Source of the DNA: Catenaria anguillulae PL171
Lineage: Eukaryota; Blastocladiomycota; Blastocladiomycetes; Blastocladiales; Catenariaceae
DNA: 64,000 nt
Direction: 5' to 3'
Assembly (NCBI GenBank): GCA_002102555.1
Contig: MCFL01000092.1
Coordinates: forward strand, 28,256-92,255
A model generated the notes under the pieces. It saw only the letters and a list, made by a program, of their open reading frames with translations. It was not told the DNA's origin and made no database searches. Of the stretch, positions 9,631 to 20,353 are shown one piece after another. The position numbers were made by a program, and so were the translations under genes. Numbering within the stretch: the stretch's first letter is position 1; every line of letters starts with the position of its first letter.

Positions 9631-12131
9631 ATGGCCGCCAACACCCATCATTTCGTTCGAGATCCAAGTGGTTCTGGCTTTCCAGTCGGTCTTCCGACCG
9701 CGCCAGGGCAGCCCCTCCGTCGTCGGCCTGCCAATTTGCGCAGACGGAGACGGGGATCCTCGACAGAACCCATTCAGCGCCAAGCACCACTCGTTGATCC
9801 TGTTCAGGCATTTGGTCCCGATCCCGTTGCCAGTCGCACGCGAGGGGCGGCACAGCGGGTCGCAGTGCCTCCCGCTATTGGTCGTGAGCCCGCGGATTTC
9901 ATGGACGCCGACGACGAGCGCGACGAAGGCTTCATTGACCGCGAATTGCGTGATGATCCCTCTGTAACCCCTGAGCCAATGCCGACACCCTTCGTGTACG
10001 TATGCTTGCTTTCATGGTCGGAAATTTCACATGCTGCTGCTCTGCTTGCTCATCGATTCTCCTCTTTAAACAGTCTCCCTCGCACGTGCGACCTGACGTA
10101 TCAGCAACATCTCGTTCATTCGCCAACAGAAGCGTTCCAATTCCATCTCGTTCAAGACCTCTCGGACGCCGATTTACGTGCCGCCGCATACCCGAAATCG
10201 ACACGGCAGACCAAATGGGCAGGCGTCGCAATTTTCCGATACAAGTGTGGCAACCAGTCACAACTACTCTCATGCTGCTCTCTGTGCCCCACCTCGCATA
10301 CAGCCTTGAGGGATTTCATGGGCCACAACTCGTATGTGTTTGATGACGATGCTCAAGAATCACTCGCCGGGTGCAACCATGCAAAAGTGGCCCTTGCTTT
10401 GACTGCTGCTCGACTTGGCCTGTCGTCCCACCACCAATCATTTTCGGCCTTCTACACGTTGCTCGACGCACGCATTTCGGACGATATTGCAACCGTTCCA
10501 CCAGGCCCTCTTGGCTGGTTTCGCAAGTCTCAGCAGGGCAGCGGCGTTGAAGGTTATTTGACGCAAGACCTTGCTCTGCAGATTATGGTCAACTACAACG
10601 GCGCCCGTTTCTGTGGTGCATGTCCATGGTCTGCATCCAATCGCCCATGCAAACATGTACAATTCCACATGTTTCCTCCACAAGCAGCATGGCCCGTGGC
10701 GCAGACGTCTACCCGTTCCGAAACTGCCCCGACGCCGGATCGCAAGTATCTCCGTTCGTTCCAAACAACACTATCCTTGTGCGGCATTTCTGTTTCACCC
10801 GTGTCTGATTAGCTGAATGGGTTTGCTTACAGTTACCTTAATTATGTCGTACTTGTAGTTCTCTTTGACGAGCAAGCGCTTCAGAGGCTTCTGTCCCGCC
10901 GATCAGGTTGTTTCTTGCCGTGGATGCGTGCTACATTCGGCAAAGAAGAATCAAAACCCGTCATTCCCCTGGACACCGCGCTTCGCCCCGCTTGTGGCAA
11001 TTCAATTCATGTGCAGAATGGGGAGGTCGTGGTTTCCGCTCGCTCGCGATACATTTGCCCTTGGGTGGTCGCTCGAAGTTGGCCGGTGCAGTGCTGCTGG
11101 CTGTAGTCAATCTGTGTCATTCGACGGGCGCGAATTCGGTCTCATCAACTGGGGCAATCGCTACCTGTTTGCATGCGAGCTGCTTTCAAGTTACTTTGAC
11201 CTGTATTCTCGCAACGGATTACCACTCAACGCTTGGTGGCAAAACAAGGTCAGCGACATGCAGCCGCAATTGCTCAGCTTGTCAAGCTTGTCAGAGACAG
11301 AAAAGTCCAGACTCATTACGAAGTGGACCAACTTTGCATGCAGGCTTCCTGCTGTTCTTTCTGGTTTTGTCTCTCTCATCGACTTTCCTGTTGATGCATT
11401 CAAGTGCTGCGAGCGCCCTCGCGTCGTTTCAGCAGACGGTATTGTCTTGTCCCCTGAAGCTCACCGCTTGAACCCGCTTTCGAGATCCGCAGCCGTGCAA
11501 CAACTATCGCGGATCGATCTCTCCCTGCTTTGTCGCAATTGAAAAACGATTTCGTCGATTCGTTTCTCTCAAATTCACCGAGGTCGACCCCAACCTTGCA
11601 GCGCAAGTCTTGCAATCCGAGTCCCGAGCGCCTGCCTTGCTCGCATACTTGTGTACGTCTGCTTCACACGCATAACTTGCTCAAGTCCGCTCCAACTGTC
11701 GTTTATTTGCACAATCGCTGTTCAAGTCCGTTTCTCCAGCTTGCCAGCTTCTCCCATACCCAGCAATCACATTCTTCGCCTCTTTCTTGGCACCACGCAA
11801 TCGAGTCGAAGCCGCAGCTCAGCACGATTCGGGCGTCACTTCCTCATTTCGCAAACGGTTGTCTCTGCACTGCCCTATACTCGCGCTCGTTTTCGCCGCG
11901 TGTATGCTAGTTGGTGGTGACGCAATCGATCATTTTCGGAGGCTTCTTGTGCAATTGCGCGATATTGTTACGCGCCGAAAAGAACCATGCCTTCCAACGC
12001 CCCGCGCGATGTTCCATATTATGACGTCGGGCGCATGTCGAGCGAACTACGTCAATTCATCAGGCGCAAAAGACACGTTTTCCAACGCCCGACTGACGAG
12101 CTGGAGGAAAAAGTCGCATGCATCGCCGTGA
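9631..12131 (+). pseudogene. KDZ-type (Kyakuja-Dileera-Zisupton) transposase remnant
   Basis: ATG at 9631 opens an Arg-rich N-terminus, then a likely intron beginning GTACGTATGC near 9998 and ending CAG near 10073. Downstream segments match the cysteine-cluster organisation associated with KDZ transposases: ARFCGACPW with SNRPCKHVQ (about 10590-10670), RPACGNSIHVQNGEVV (about 10980), VGRCSAAGCSQSVSFDG with REFGLINWGNRYLFACELL (about 11090-11190), and FKCCERPRVVSADGIVLS (about 11400), i.e. the C..C..P..v..DGi signature. Frames shift near 11070 and again after 11480, where IEKRFRRFVSLKFTEVD continues in another frame, and stops interrupt (10810-10812). Later KDZ-like pieces (ACQLLPYPAITFFASFLAP) lie near 11740-11790. 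It is degenerate, or split by introns I could not resolve. Confidence 0.5.
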
Positions 12132-12206
12132 CCGTCATTGTATGCGACTTGACCCACGAATGGCAATGCATCGTTCCAAATAACCTGAAGCACGACCCGG
12201 ACTTGC

Positions 12207-12662
12207 TTGCGTACGCTAAATGTCTTCCACATTTTCATGCGACCGACTTGGCTCATTTTATCGTGTTTCGGCAGGTTCGTTGGCAATGTGATTCAACCCA
12301 ACCTTCCAATTCTACAGCGGTTGATCCGAAAGACTACGGTTTTTCAGGAGCGTCAATGCATCCTCGCCTCACAGCTTGCACCTGCAATCGGCCCCTCTGC
12401 TTCAACACAAGTCTCGACAATTGCCCAAGCACCCCGCAGCGTCACGACGTCCAATACGGCCGAAGATTTACCTCCCAGTACCGAACCACGCCAACAATTG
12501 CAAGTTGTGCCCCATCCCATCACCCTTCCTCCTGCTCTCCAATGCGACACCACCCTCGTCAAGACGTTCACATCTGACGGGGTGCGCACTCTGATCCACC
12601 GCATTCGCACCGAAATGGATATCCGCCGTGGCCTTGGTACGACCTACATTACTCGTTCATGA
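12207..12662 (+). CDS. Unassigned open frame after KDZ remnant
   Basis: An open frame ending at TGA 12660-12662, with a Ser/Thr/Pro-rich middle and a C-terminal piece TSDGVRTLIHRIRTEMD. No domain recognised. It might be a further part of the KDZ-like gene, or unrelated. Confidence 0.2.
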   Translation: MRTLNVFHIFMRPTWLILSCFGRFVGNVIQPNLPILQRLIRKTTVFQERQCILASQLAPAIGPSASTQVSTIAQAPRSVTTSNTAEDLPPSTEPRQQLQVVPHPITLPPALQCDTTLVKTFTSDGVRTLIHRIRTEMDIRRGLGTTYITRS

Positions 12663-14076
12663 AGCAAGCAAGCAAGCAATTGTATCCTCACTCAATTCGC
12701 CTGTCAGACAATCCACTGGCTCGAGCCATTCCAAAGGTCGCAATCCAGCGTGGAGCGATGCTCCGCGAGCTTCTTGCGCGTCAGCCGTCCGTCGAGCCTG
12801 CATTAAACTCGCCAACGAGCGTGTACTGGCAAACGCTTGCGAATTGCTCAGTTATGAGCCAGGTCTGGAGGAGCATGATGCAGCCGAGGACGGCGAGCAA
12901 GGTGTTAGAGGGGGGGAAGTCGATGGAGTCACCATTGGCCGTTCGCTCGTCGCCAAAGGTGACAGACCACTTGTTGACTGGGCCGAGGGCATTGAGTTTG
13001 GTGGGGCCGATGGTGCCGATGAGCCTGCGCAAGTCAGCGATGGCCGCTCAGACGCTCGAGTCGCCGCGCCCTTTGGCGCCGGCCACATCCAAGTCGCGGA
13101 AGCTCGTGTTGCCGCGCAAGTTGGCGCTGGCCACGTCCGGGCCGACGCTCGTGTTGCCGCGCAAGTTGGTGCACACGGGCAAGTTCAAGTCGGCACGAAT
13201 CCACATGGAAACACTCGCGCTCAACAATTTGGCGAGCACGGCCGCGTGGTTGGCCACGGACGGGGTGGTCCACAAGTTAACGCGACCGGTAATGGACAAA
13301 GAGGCGCGGGTGTACATGCCGCCGGCTCGACTTTTGACGCTTGTTGGCATGGTGCCGTGGAGCAAGGGCAAAGTGTTTGTGGGCACGGCTGGCAAGCAGT
13401 CGCACAGGGTGGGGCGTAAGGTTGGGCGGTTGGATCCGGGCAAGGTTGTGATGTGCAGAATGGAGTGTATGGGTTACGGCATAGCGGCGCCGCGGCAATT
13501 AACATGCAAACGGCCGCGTTTGGTCATGGACAAGGTGTCAGTCATGATGGCGCAATTGGGTATGGGCAAAGTGATGGTCAAATGTTGATCCATGAGGACG
13601 GGCAAGGAAGCGTAGCCGGACATGGGCAAGGTGGCGGGCAAGGAAGCGCAGCTGGATATGGGCAAGGTGGCGGGCAAGGAAGCGTAGCCGGATATGGGCA
13701 AGGCGTCGGCCCAAGCGGCGTGGCTGTAAATGGGTGGGTTGACGGGCAAATGGTCTCTGCCGCGTCCGCGGCGTGTAGACCAGACAGCGGGCAGCGTCAT
13801 GGAGCTGGTTTCGGCCCACGCGCTGTGATCGGATGCGGGCAAAATGGCGGTCGAATTTCTGTTGTTGGGAATGGGGATGGTGGTGGACGTACGACTGCTG
13901 GTGAGTATGCTGGATATTGTCAAGGTGGTGGGCCAATGTCACCCGCATTGTATGGGCCAAGGGGCGTTGGGCAATGTGGTAGGCCAGCGGCAGCTGCAGG
14001 GTTTCAGCAAGTTGGATGGGTTCCACATAATCCGTACATGTACTCTTCCTCGCCGCATGGACCCGGGCCCATGTAA
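12663..14076. other. Low-complexity stretch, coding strand unresolved
   Basis: On the plus strand one frame is open for most of the length, broken by TAA at 13417-13419. It becomes Gly/Gln-rich (GYGQGGGQGSVAGYGQG near 13650-13700) and ends with PHNPYMYSSSPHGPGPM at 14076. On the minus strand 13443-12781 reads NLWTTPSVANHAAVLAKLL and SNTLLAVLGCIMLLQTWLI, which looks more like a folded protein, but with a stop near 13048. Both cannot be real over the same bases. I recognise neither; the minus-strand reading is the better candidate below 13450 and the plus-strand reading above it. Confidence 0.25.
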
Positions 14077-14412
14077 CCATCCAATGCTCGTATTCATCCA
14101 CATCCGCACCAATTGCCAGCTGCCAAGTTGCACTGCAACATCTTGCCTGTTTGTGTATTCCGTCGCCCTGCTTTCGATTGTCGTTTTCCAGTTTCTTGAA
14201 CCCTTTTGTCATGTCACCCTTCTTTGAGCACAATCTTTGTTTGTCTTGCTGATATCCCTTCCGAATTCCCTGCTCGTTTCGATTTTTGCTCTCGCGCTCG
14301 CTCTCGAGGTCCATATTCATTGGTTTCTGTCGTCCCTTAGCCATTTACATTCCTCGCCTGCAAATGCAGTTGTGACTCGTGATCTTATCGTGCAATGTTG
14401 CGCCAACATGCT
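14077..14412. other. No recognisable gene
   Basis: Spacer between the low-complexity stretch and the right arm; nothing supported. Confidence 0.5.
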
Positions 14413-14978
14413 GGCATCGGAGCCAGTTGCCTGGAGAAGCGATCCATGTCATCCGTGTAAATTGTGCGCGGGTCGGCAGGGGGTCGGCGGAAAGGTAGCG
14501 TGAGATGAGTGTCCAAGGTTCCCCGTTCCGTGGCTAAAGAGGACGAGGAGTGGAATGGTTGAACCCATGGCGGAAAGTGAGCGATCTTGGTGATGGATCC
14601 ACCAAAGTATTGTTTGGGAATGCCCGACCAGCCAAAGTCGATGTGTTAACGACGAAATGATACAATTTGCAGCCTGGTCCGGCAGATGGCTTCACCTTGT
14701 CCTGTTGTCACTTTGCACATTTCTTGTCAGGCAAGTCAGAGAGCATAAAGCTTCATGATTTAGTTGTTCGCATATGGAGTTCAAACACGCGGTCACGAAG
14801 CATGGACATAACTTGTGTCCAAGTGTCATATGACGGAAAGATGTAGACCCTTTGTATGCTTACTTGCTCAACCATGTACATGATATCACATCCATCAAGC
14901 CGATTCCCTCAAACCAATTGTGCCATGAGTAGTAACAAAAATAGCAAGAGCGGCGCACTTTCCTTGCATCGTCCACCC

Positions 14979-15874
14979 AGTGACGCGGCAGAGCATGGGC
15001 TGGTGTGGCAGTGCGATGCTTAAGGAACACGGCCTTGGGATGCACTGCGGACCAAACCCACGATTCGCTTTGCCAAGAGAGACCGAAACAAGAATAGAGC
15101 GTGCGCGTGTCGTAGTCAGAACAAGAGCGAGCGACAATGGGAGCTCATCACCATAGTGGCGCGGCGGCAAATGGACTACTGGTGTGGCAGTGCGATGCTT
15201 AAGGAACACGGCCTTGGGATGCACTGCGAACCAAACCCAAATGCACATTGCCAATGGAGATGAAAGCCACCCACACATGAGTTGCGCCTTGGATTGGAAG
15301 CCTGTTTTCACGAATGCGCAGCACACAAGAGGATGCTGCGCGGTTAGACTTCTTGCACACTGAAATCAGAATGAGGCGGAGTGCGGAAAGAAAGGTAGAC
15401 ATACGCTTCCGAGCCGAGTCAATCAGGCACACAGGGCACTTTGGTGGTCAAGACAGACAAACTGCAAGAGCTGCGCGGTTCCCTCATGCAATGACGCGAC
15501 AGCACATGGGCTGGTGTGGCAGTGCGATGCTTAAGGAACACGGCCTTGGGATGCACTGCGGACCAGACCCACCATTCGCTTTGCCAAGAGAGACCGAAAC
15601 AACAACAAAACAAAGAGCGTGTGCGCGCGTCGTACATATGCCAGTCAGAACGAGAGCGAGCGACAACGGGCTCATTACCATGACGCGGCAGCACATGGGC
15701 TGGTGTGGCAGTGCGATGCTTAAGGAACACGGCCTTGGGATGCACTGCGGACCAGACCCACGATTCGCTTTGCCAAGAGAGACCGAAACAACAACAAAAC
15801 AAAGAGCGTGTGCGCGCGTCGTACATATCCCAGTCAGAACAAGAGCGAGTGCGGCGGCAGATGGGCTGGTGTGG
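14979..15874. repeat. Tandem ~190-bp array, mirror copy
   Basis: Reverse complement of 6560-7455. Confidence 0.85.
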
Positions 15875-16147
15875 CAGTACAATGCAACGGTTGGAAAGTG
15901 ACACCGTGGGTACTGTACACATGCAGATCGAGGTGGTGAGTGTCGGTGTCCGTATGGCGATTGTTGACGGCAAGGAAGGATGATCGCGATGGATCGAATG
16001 AATGCACCGAGTGTTGAGAAGTGTGTTGCATGTGCCGAATCGACATGTCTGACTGAAACTGAAAGAGAAAGAGGATGGGAACGCGAGTGAGGTCCGACGC
16101 GTATTTATGCCAACGGCTGTCGTTTCCCATGCGCGTTCCCATGCCCG

Positions 16148-16294
16148 TTGCTTGCTTGTTGCTTGTTGCTTGTTGCTTGTTGCTTGTTGCTTGTTGCTTG
16201 TTGCTTGTTGCTTGTTGCTTGTTGCTTGTTGCTTGCTTGCTTGTTGCTTGTTGCTTGCTTGCTTGTTGCTTGCTGCTTGCTTGCTTGTTGCTTG
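16148..16294. repeat. GCTTGTT/GCTT minisatellite, mirror copy
   Basis: Reverse complement of the array at 6140-6286. Confidence 0.95.
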
Positions 16295-16563
16295 TGCGAG
16301 CAAGTGAGTCACTTCATAGGGCGAGGGTTTCTCTCGGAAGCTTAGCTCCGTTTCCTTCCGTCGGATGGAATTGTCTTGCTGTTCCTTTTCCCACGTGCAC
16401 AGTATAAGTACCAAAGTCTAAATGAACGGTCAAAGTCAGTCCACCCAGTCCATAAGGCAGTGTCAGGAAACAAGGGCCGTCTTTCCGAGCTTTAGTCGAT
16501 CATTACACTCGCGTGCTGCTACTGTGTCGTTGATAAGTCCTCATTACTGCCAGACTTTCTTGT

Positions 16564-17035
16564 TTGCTCAACCTGCTGCGCTGGTGGGAAGCTTCGTGGT
16601 TGGATCTGAGGCTACCTCAGCAGTCCGACATTGACCGCGGCTGCCAAAGTCTCATCGATTTGTGCCTGGACTGGTGCCCAACGTTTTGGACTTTTGGCTT
16701 GCCCGCTCTCAACGGTTGCACTCAGCCAATCCCGGACCCGCCATCATGGATCATTTCCCGCACGATACTCACGTGGCCATGCATCGAGCGGCGTACTGGA
16801 ACCGCACCGATATGCTGGAATGGTGGACAACCAGCGGGCTCAAGCTGCAGGGTTGGAGGTCCCACTCGGATCGTTCCACCGTCGCATGGTTGAATTGGCG
16901 GCCATGTCACGGTCCATGCTGGCATTCCACGCGTGGACTTGGCCGTGCCGTCATCTGACATGGTGCATTGTCCATATCCCGAGGCCTGGAACATGCAGGA
17001 ACACAATGATGGATACACGTCCGATAGCGCGATAA
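16564..17035 (+). pseudogene. Ankyrin-like fragment inside right arm
   Basis: Mirror copy of the fragment at 5399-5870, with the same frame change between LLNLLRWWEASWLDL and DTHVAMHRAAYWNRTDMLEW. Confidence 0.5.
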
Positions 17036-17261
17036 ATACGAAGCTCCGCGTTCAAGGTGAGTGAGTATGTCCACGCGCATATCATACCTCGGCGGAATTC
17101 AGCCAGGGGGCCGATGGTGGGCTGCCAGCAGCTGATGATAATTGTGAGCTTCCCAGCGAAGCAAGGCTGAGAACTCATTTCACCCATTAGTCTGCCACAT
17201 GCAAGCTAAACCCGAGAAAACAAAGAAATAGATAGATGGCAAAACAAGTGCGGACATGAAC

Positions 17262-18770
17262 TCAATCGCTTGACAATCCAATGTCCCCAAATTCCTTTAC
17301 CCACCACCACTCCCGAACGGCAGGCAGATTTCCAGCGCTTGCAATCGCGCAGACCGAGCTGCTTTCCACATCCACCAAAGCGATGACGCCCAGCTCAGCA
17401 CGGCGACATACCCATACTGGGCAGCGCCAACAAGAACCTTGTCGAACAGCGCATTTACGTCTTGCGCATTCGGCCAATACTCATTCAAACGACTTGCCTC
17501 GAGCGCAGCCACCTCACCCCACCTTGCCAAACTCACAAGCGTCACATCCTTGACGCGAAGATGCGATGGTGGTTCCGAGTCAGCTTGGATGGGAAACGCA
17601 TCATGGCCCACCACCGCAGCACCTCAATGGATCCGTGCGAGCTTGCCGCAGCCAACACATGGGCACCGAGTCGAATGCCCTGGTTCCGCGCCCTTTGCAA
17701 CAAGTCAACGCGGCCTGCCCTGCCGCACTCCTCCAACACGGCCGGAACAAAGTCAAGCTCGTCAAATGCTGCCTCCCACCTCGCGAGCAATCCCGCATCG
17801 TTGCCTCGGATGAGGGCGACGTGCACATCCTTGCGAATCGCCGCGTCTCGCAACAGCTCGCCAACATGCACAAGGTGCGTATCGTTGTCGGCCAGCGTGC
17901 CGATCGTGGTGCGCGCTTGCACAGCGATGGCCGACAGCAAGATCTCCTTGGTGACTTGCGCCTTGGCCGCAACCAGTCCAACGTCTGTCGGCAGCGAATG
18001 GCGCAGGTACCAAGCGTCCATGGCATCAAGGCCAAAGTGGACGGCCGAGGCAAGGAACGAAACGCCGTTTTGCGGCGTGGTTGCGGTTGTGACAGTGACG
18101 CGGAATGCGTTAGGAGCAAGGTGCACAAACTGGTCCATGTGCGCCTTGAGCCACTCGAGCACCTCGACATGCCCATAACTTGGACGCATGCTTCATACGG
18201 CAGCATATTGCTCGCCATCACGAATTACGACGAGGACTCCTGAACCGTGCGAGCAATCCAATCGAGTACGGAGACTTGGCCATGCCGACATGCCTGGCGG
18301 GCCAACCGAGCGTGCGAATTGGCGAAGGCCTTGAACTCCTTTTGCGCGAGGATAACCCATGGCGCGTCCCAGCGGTTTCCTTGGGATTCGAAGCCTTGGC
18401 TCGGATCGCTTTCCTCCTCGGCATTGGCGTCCTCGTCGTCCTCTTGGTCGCTGTCCTCATCTTCGGGTGAACCAAACGAGGCGAGGTCCGAGTGCGCGGA
18501 AAAGTCCCGTGTCGCCCAATGCCGCCGTGTACAATGTCAATGGAATTGGCTGGGCAGGAAGATTGTGCTATTTGAGCAAGTCGAGCAATCCATCGTTGCC
18601 AGATGCCACCGCCAGACGAGACAACTTTGAGGTTGCATGCTTGTTGCCTGCACATAAGGCAATGACGTTGACCTGGTGGTGGCGGTCGTCGGCAAACCAC
18701 CATTTCGCGATGTTCGGCAAACCACCATTTCGCGATGTCCAGACGGTTTTAGTGCCGATCGACGGTCCAT
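17262..18770 (-). pseudogene. Ankyrin-like WW-repeat pseudogene (right paralogue)
   Basis: Read 5'->3' on the minus strand: SKLSRLAVASGNDGLLDLLK then TAG (about 18571), an acidic stretch PEDEDSDQEDDEDANAEEE (about 18410-18470), ARLARQACRHGQVSVLDW ending ESSS and TAA (about 18241), then in another frame SYGHVEVLEWLKAHMDQF through GSIEVLRWWA (18189-17600), another shift to GYVAVLSWA (about 17400), and finally GVIALVDVESSS to the stop at 17262, which is inside the inverted-repeat arm. At least two stops and three frame changes make this a pseudogene. It aligns with the plus-strand pseudogene at 3540-5172. Confidence 0.62.
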
Positions 18771-18784
18771 GATGCTTTGCAAAA

Positions 18785-19880
18785 TGGGAACGATCGGGTC
18801 AAAACCCTGATCAATGTCTTGCCGAGCACAACACTTATGCCTCGAATATTCGATAACCCGATGCACTGTAGCCAACCTTGACTCTACCGCCCACTACACG
18901 CTCATTTCATCCTCAATGTCCAACTTCCTGTCCAGGTCCGCCGCGACTGTGTCCCACCTTGGTGTCGTGAGTCGTGACTCAACACGTCGCGCAGCTGCCA
19001 TAGTCGCTCAATAGCGCCGAGATGCCGGCTGAACGGTCACATATTCAAGCACCGCCGCGAGAAAAAGTCTCCAGTGTATGTATGACTCGCTCGTCGAATC
19101 TACCGACGTTGAAAAGCTCAAATCGGGGCGTGGTCGTGCGGATCTGTCAGAAACATCGATGCCGTGTACAACTTGAATGTGTCCGAGGAGGCCGATCGCA
19201 ACTAGGAAAGGAAACGGTGCAAGGATTACAGACGATGACAGATGATCGAGCAAGTCAAGTTATTGCCACCTGCTCACGCTCACGCTCGCCAACGTAGCGA
19301 CATCGCAGGCAGGATAACAACTGGGATCAATACCGTCGGCGCTCAAACTCAAGTAGCCACGACGGTCACCTTCATGGTTGCCGTCGTCATCTGAGCAGAT
19401 CACTCAGGGACGGCGAAATCTTTTCAGGGAGCAATGCCCACGCCATCCGCGAACGACACTCACCGACTCTGCCTTTTCGGACGCAAAGAGCATTGTTGAA
19501 ATCGAAGCGAGTTTGGTCTGCGCTCGCTCACACACCAGTACGACCTCACACATGCATGCCCCAAATCACGTTTGGATTCGGATTCGGCTGCGAACGACAA
19601 ATATCCCACGCGATTTTGCATTTGTCAATTGCTCGAGCTGCTCCATTCCGAGCCGATACACCACAATACTTGGTGCCTCGTTTTATCAACTCGCACAAGA
19701 TGACGAGGAGCATCAGGTGCAAACTGGTACATTTGTAAGTGTTGGACTTGCAGCGTGCAAGGCAAGGGCAGGCGAGTTTGGCGTGAATTCTTTGGGCGTG
19801 GTCAAGCCTGTGGTTGCAAGATTGCACGACGAGCCAGAGTGAGATCCAGCATTGCAAAAGGGCGATTCGAATGGTTTGAG
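18785..19880 (+). pseudogene. CCDC174-derived pseudogene, copy B
   Basis: The order of conserved blocks follows the intact gene at 22581-24065: TYSSTAARKSLQCMYDSLV (its AHIQASLAHKSQVYDSLV), DSAFSDAKSIVEIEA (DSAASDAESMVEIED), then GASFYQLAQDDEEHQVQ (GAGYYQLAQDSDKRQAQ), EFGVNSLGVVKPVVARLHD (EMGVDSLDVVKPVVAGLHN) and DPALQKGDS. Stops and frame changes interrupt it. It lies 2.7 kb upstream of the parent gene in the same orientation. Copy A at 2600-3145 is an inverted, shorter relative that shares its upstream non-coding sequence. Confidence 0.75.
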
Positions 19881-20353
19881 TGCCGATATAACGGCAGGGA
19901 CATGCAGCAAGAGGGGTCCGATTCGGCGGGTCGGGGTGCGGCCGGCAATGAGTTCCTTCCCATGACCTCAAGTCCCACGTGCCCGTCCAAGTTGCCGAAC
20001 AAACACGCACTTGCGTTTTCAACGCTTTTGCCAACTTTGCTGCATGCTGTCACTGCCAGGTGCTCAAGGCTGCAGTCCAGTCGTTAAATATGTATGTCAG
20101 TGTCTCAGTGACACGTCAACGTTAACACAATTAACGTTAATAATATTGGCCTCTTGCCACTATTCAGGTTTCGCCCAGCATCAAGTTCACTTTCTGAGAC
20201 TCGAAGCAAGTTACACCTTCGGTCTGTCTTGTTTCTTTCTCTGGCTCTTCGCAGACGTGGAGGTGCGTGTTGCTTTGATTCGCATTGCGCTCCATTCCAC
20301 CCTCACCCTAACCTCCTTTCCTCGACACTCAGCTTGTATCAACCGCCGCCACC
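19881..20353. other. No recognisable gene; upstream of 20354 gene
   Basis: Non-coding. The last bases before 20354 (GCCGCCACC) form a strong translation-start context. Near 20118-20145 the word TTAACGTTAA recurs. Confidence 0.5.

Larger units (their letters stand above)
8022..14412. other. Unique loop between inverted-repeat arms
   Basis: 6,391 bp of single-copy sequence between the two arms. It contains the RNase H remnant continuing from the left arm, a KDZ-transposase-like remnant (9631-12131) and a low-complexity stretch (12.66-14.08 kb). No intact host-type gene was recognised in it. Confidence 0.8.
14413..17381 (-). repeat. Right arm of large inverted repeat
   Basis: Reverse complement of 5053-8021 with constant coordinate sum 22434. 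The inner edge (14413) stops in the middle of the RNase H-like reading that continues past 8021 only on the left. The outer edge (17381) lies in the 3' part of the ankyrin-like pseudogene on the minus strand. Apparently perfect identity implies either a very recent event or ongoing arm-to-arm gene conversion. An assembly duplication must be excluded. Confidence 0.93.

Noticed and set aside
5053..17381. Palindrome as terminal inverted repeats of one giant transposon
   Set aside because: Arm ends lie inside ankyrin-like coding sequence and an RNase H remnant, arms contain unrelated gene fragments, and no target-site duplication is visible. Not excluded, but disfavoured.
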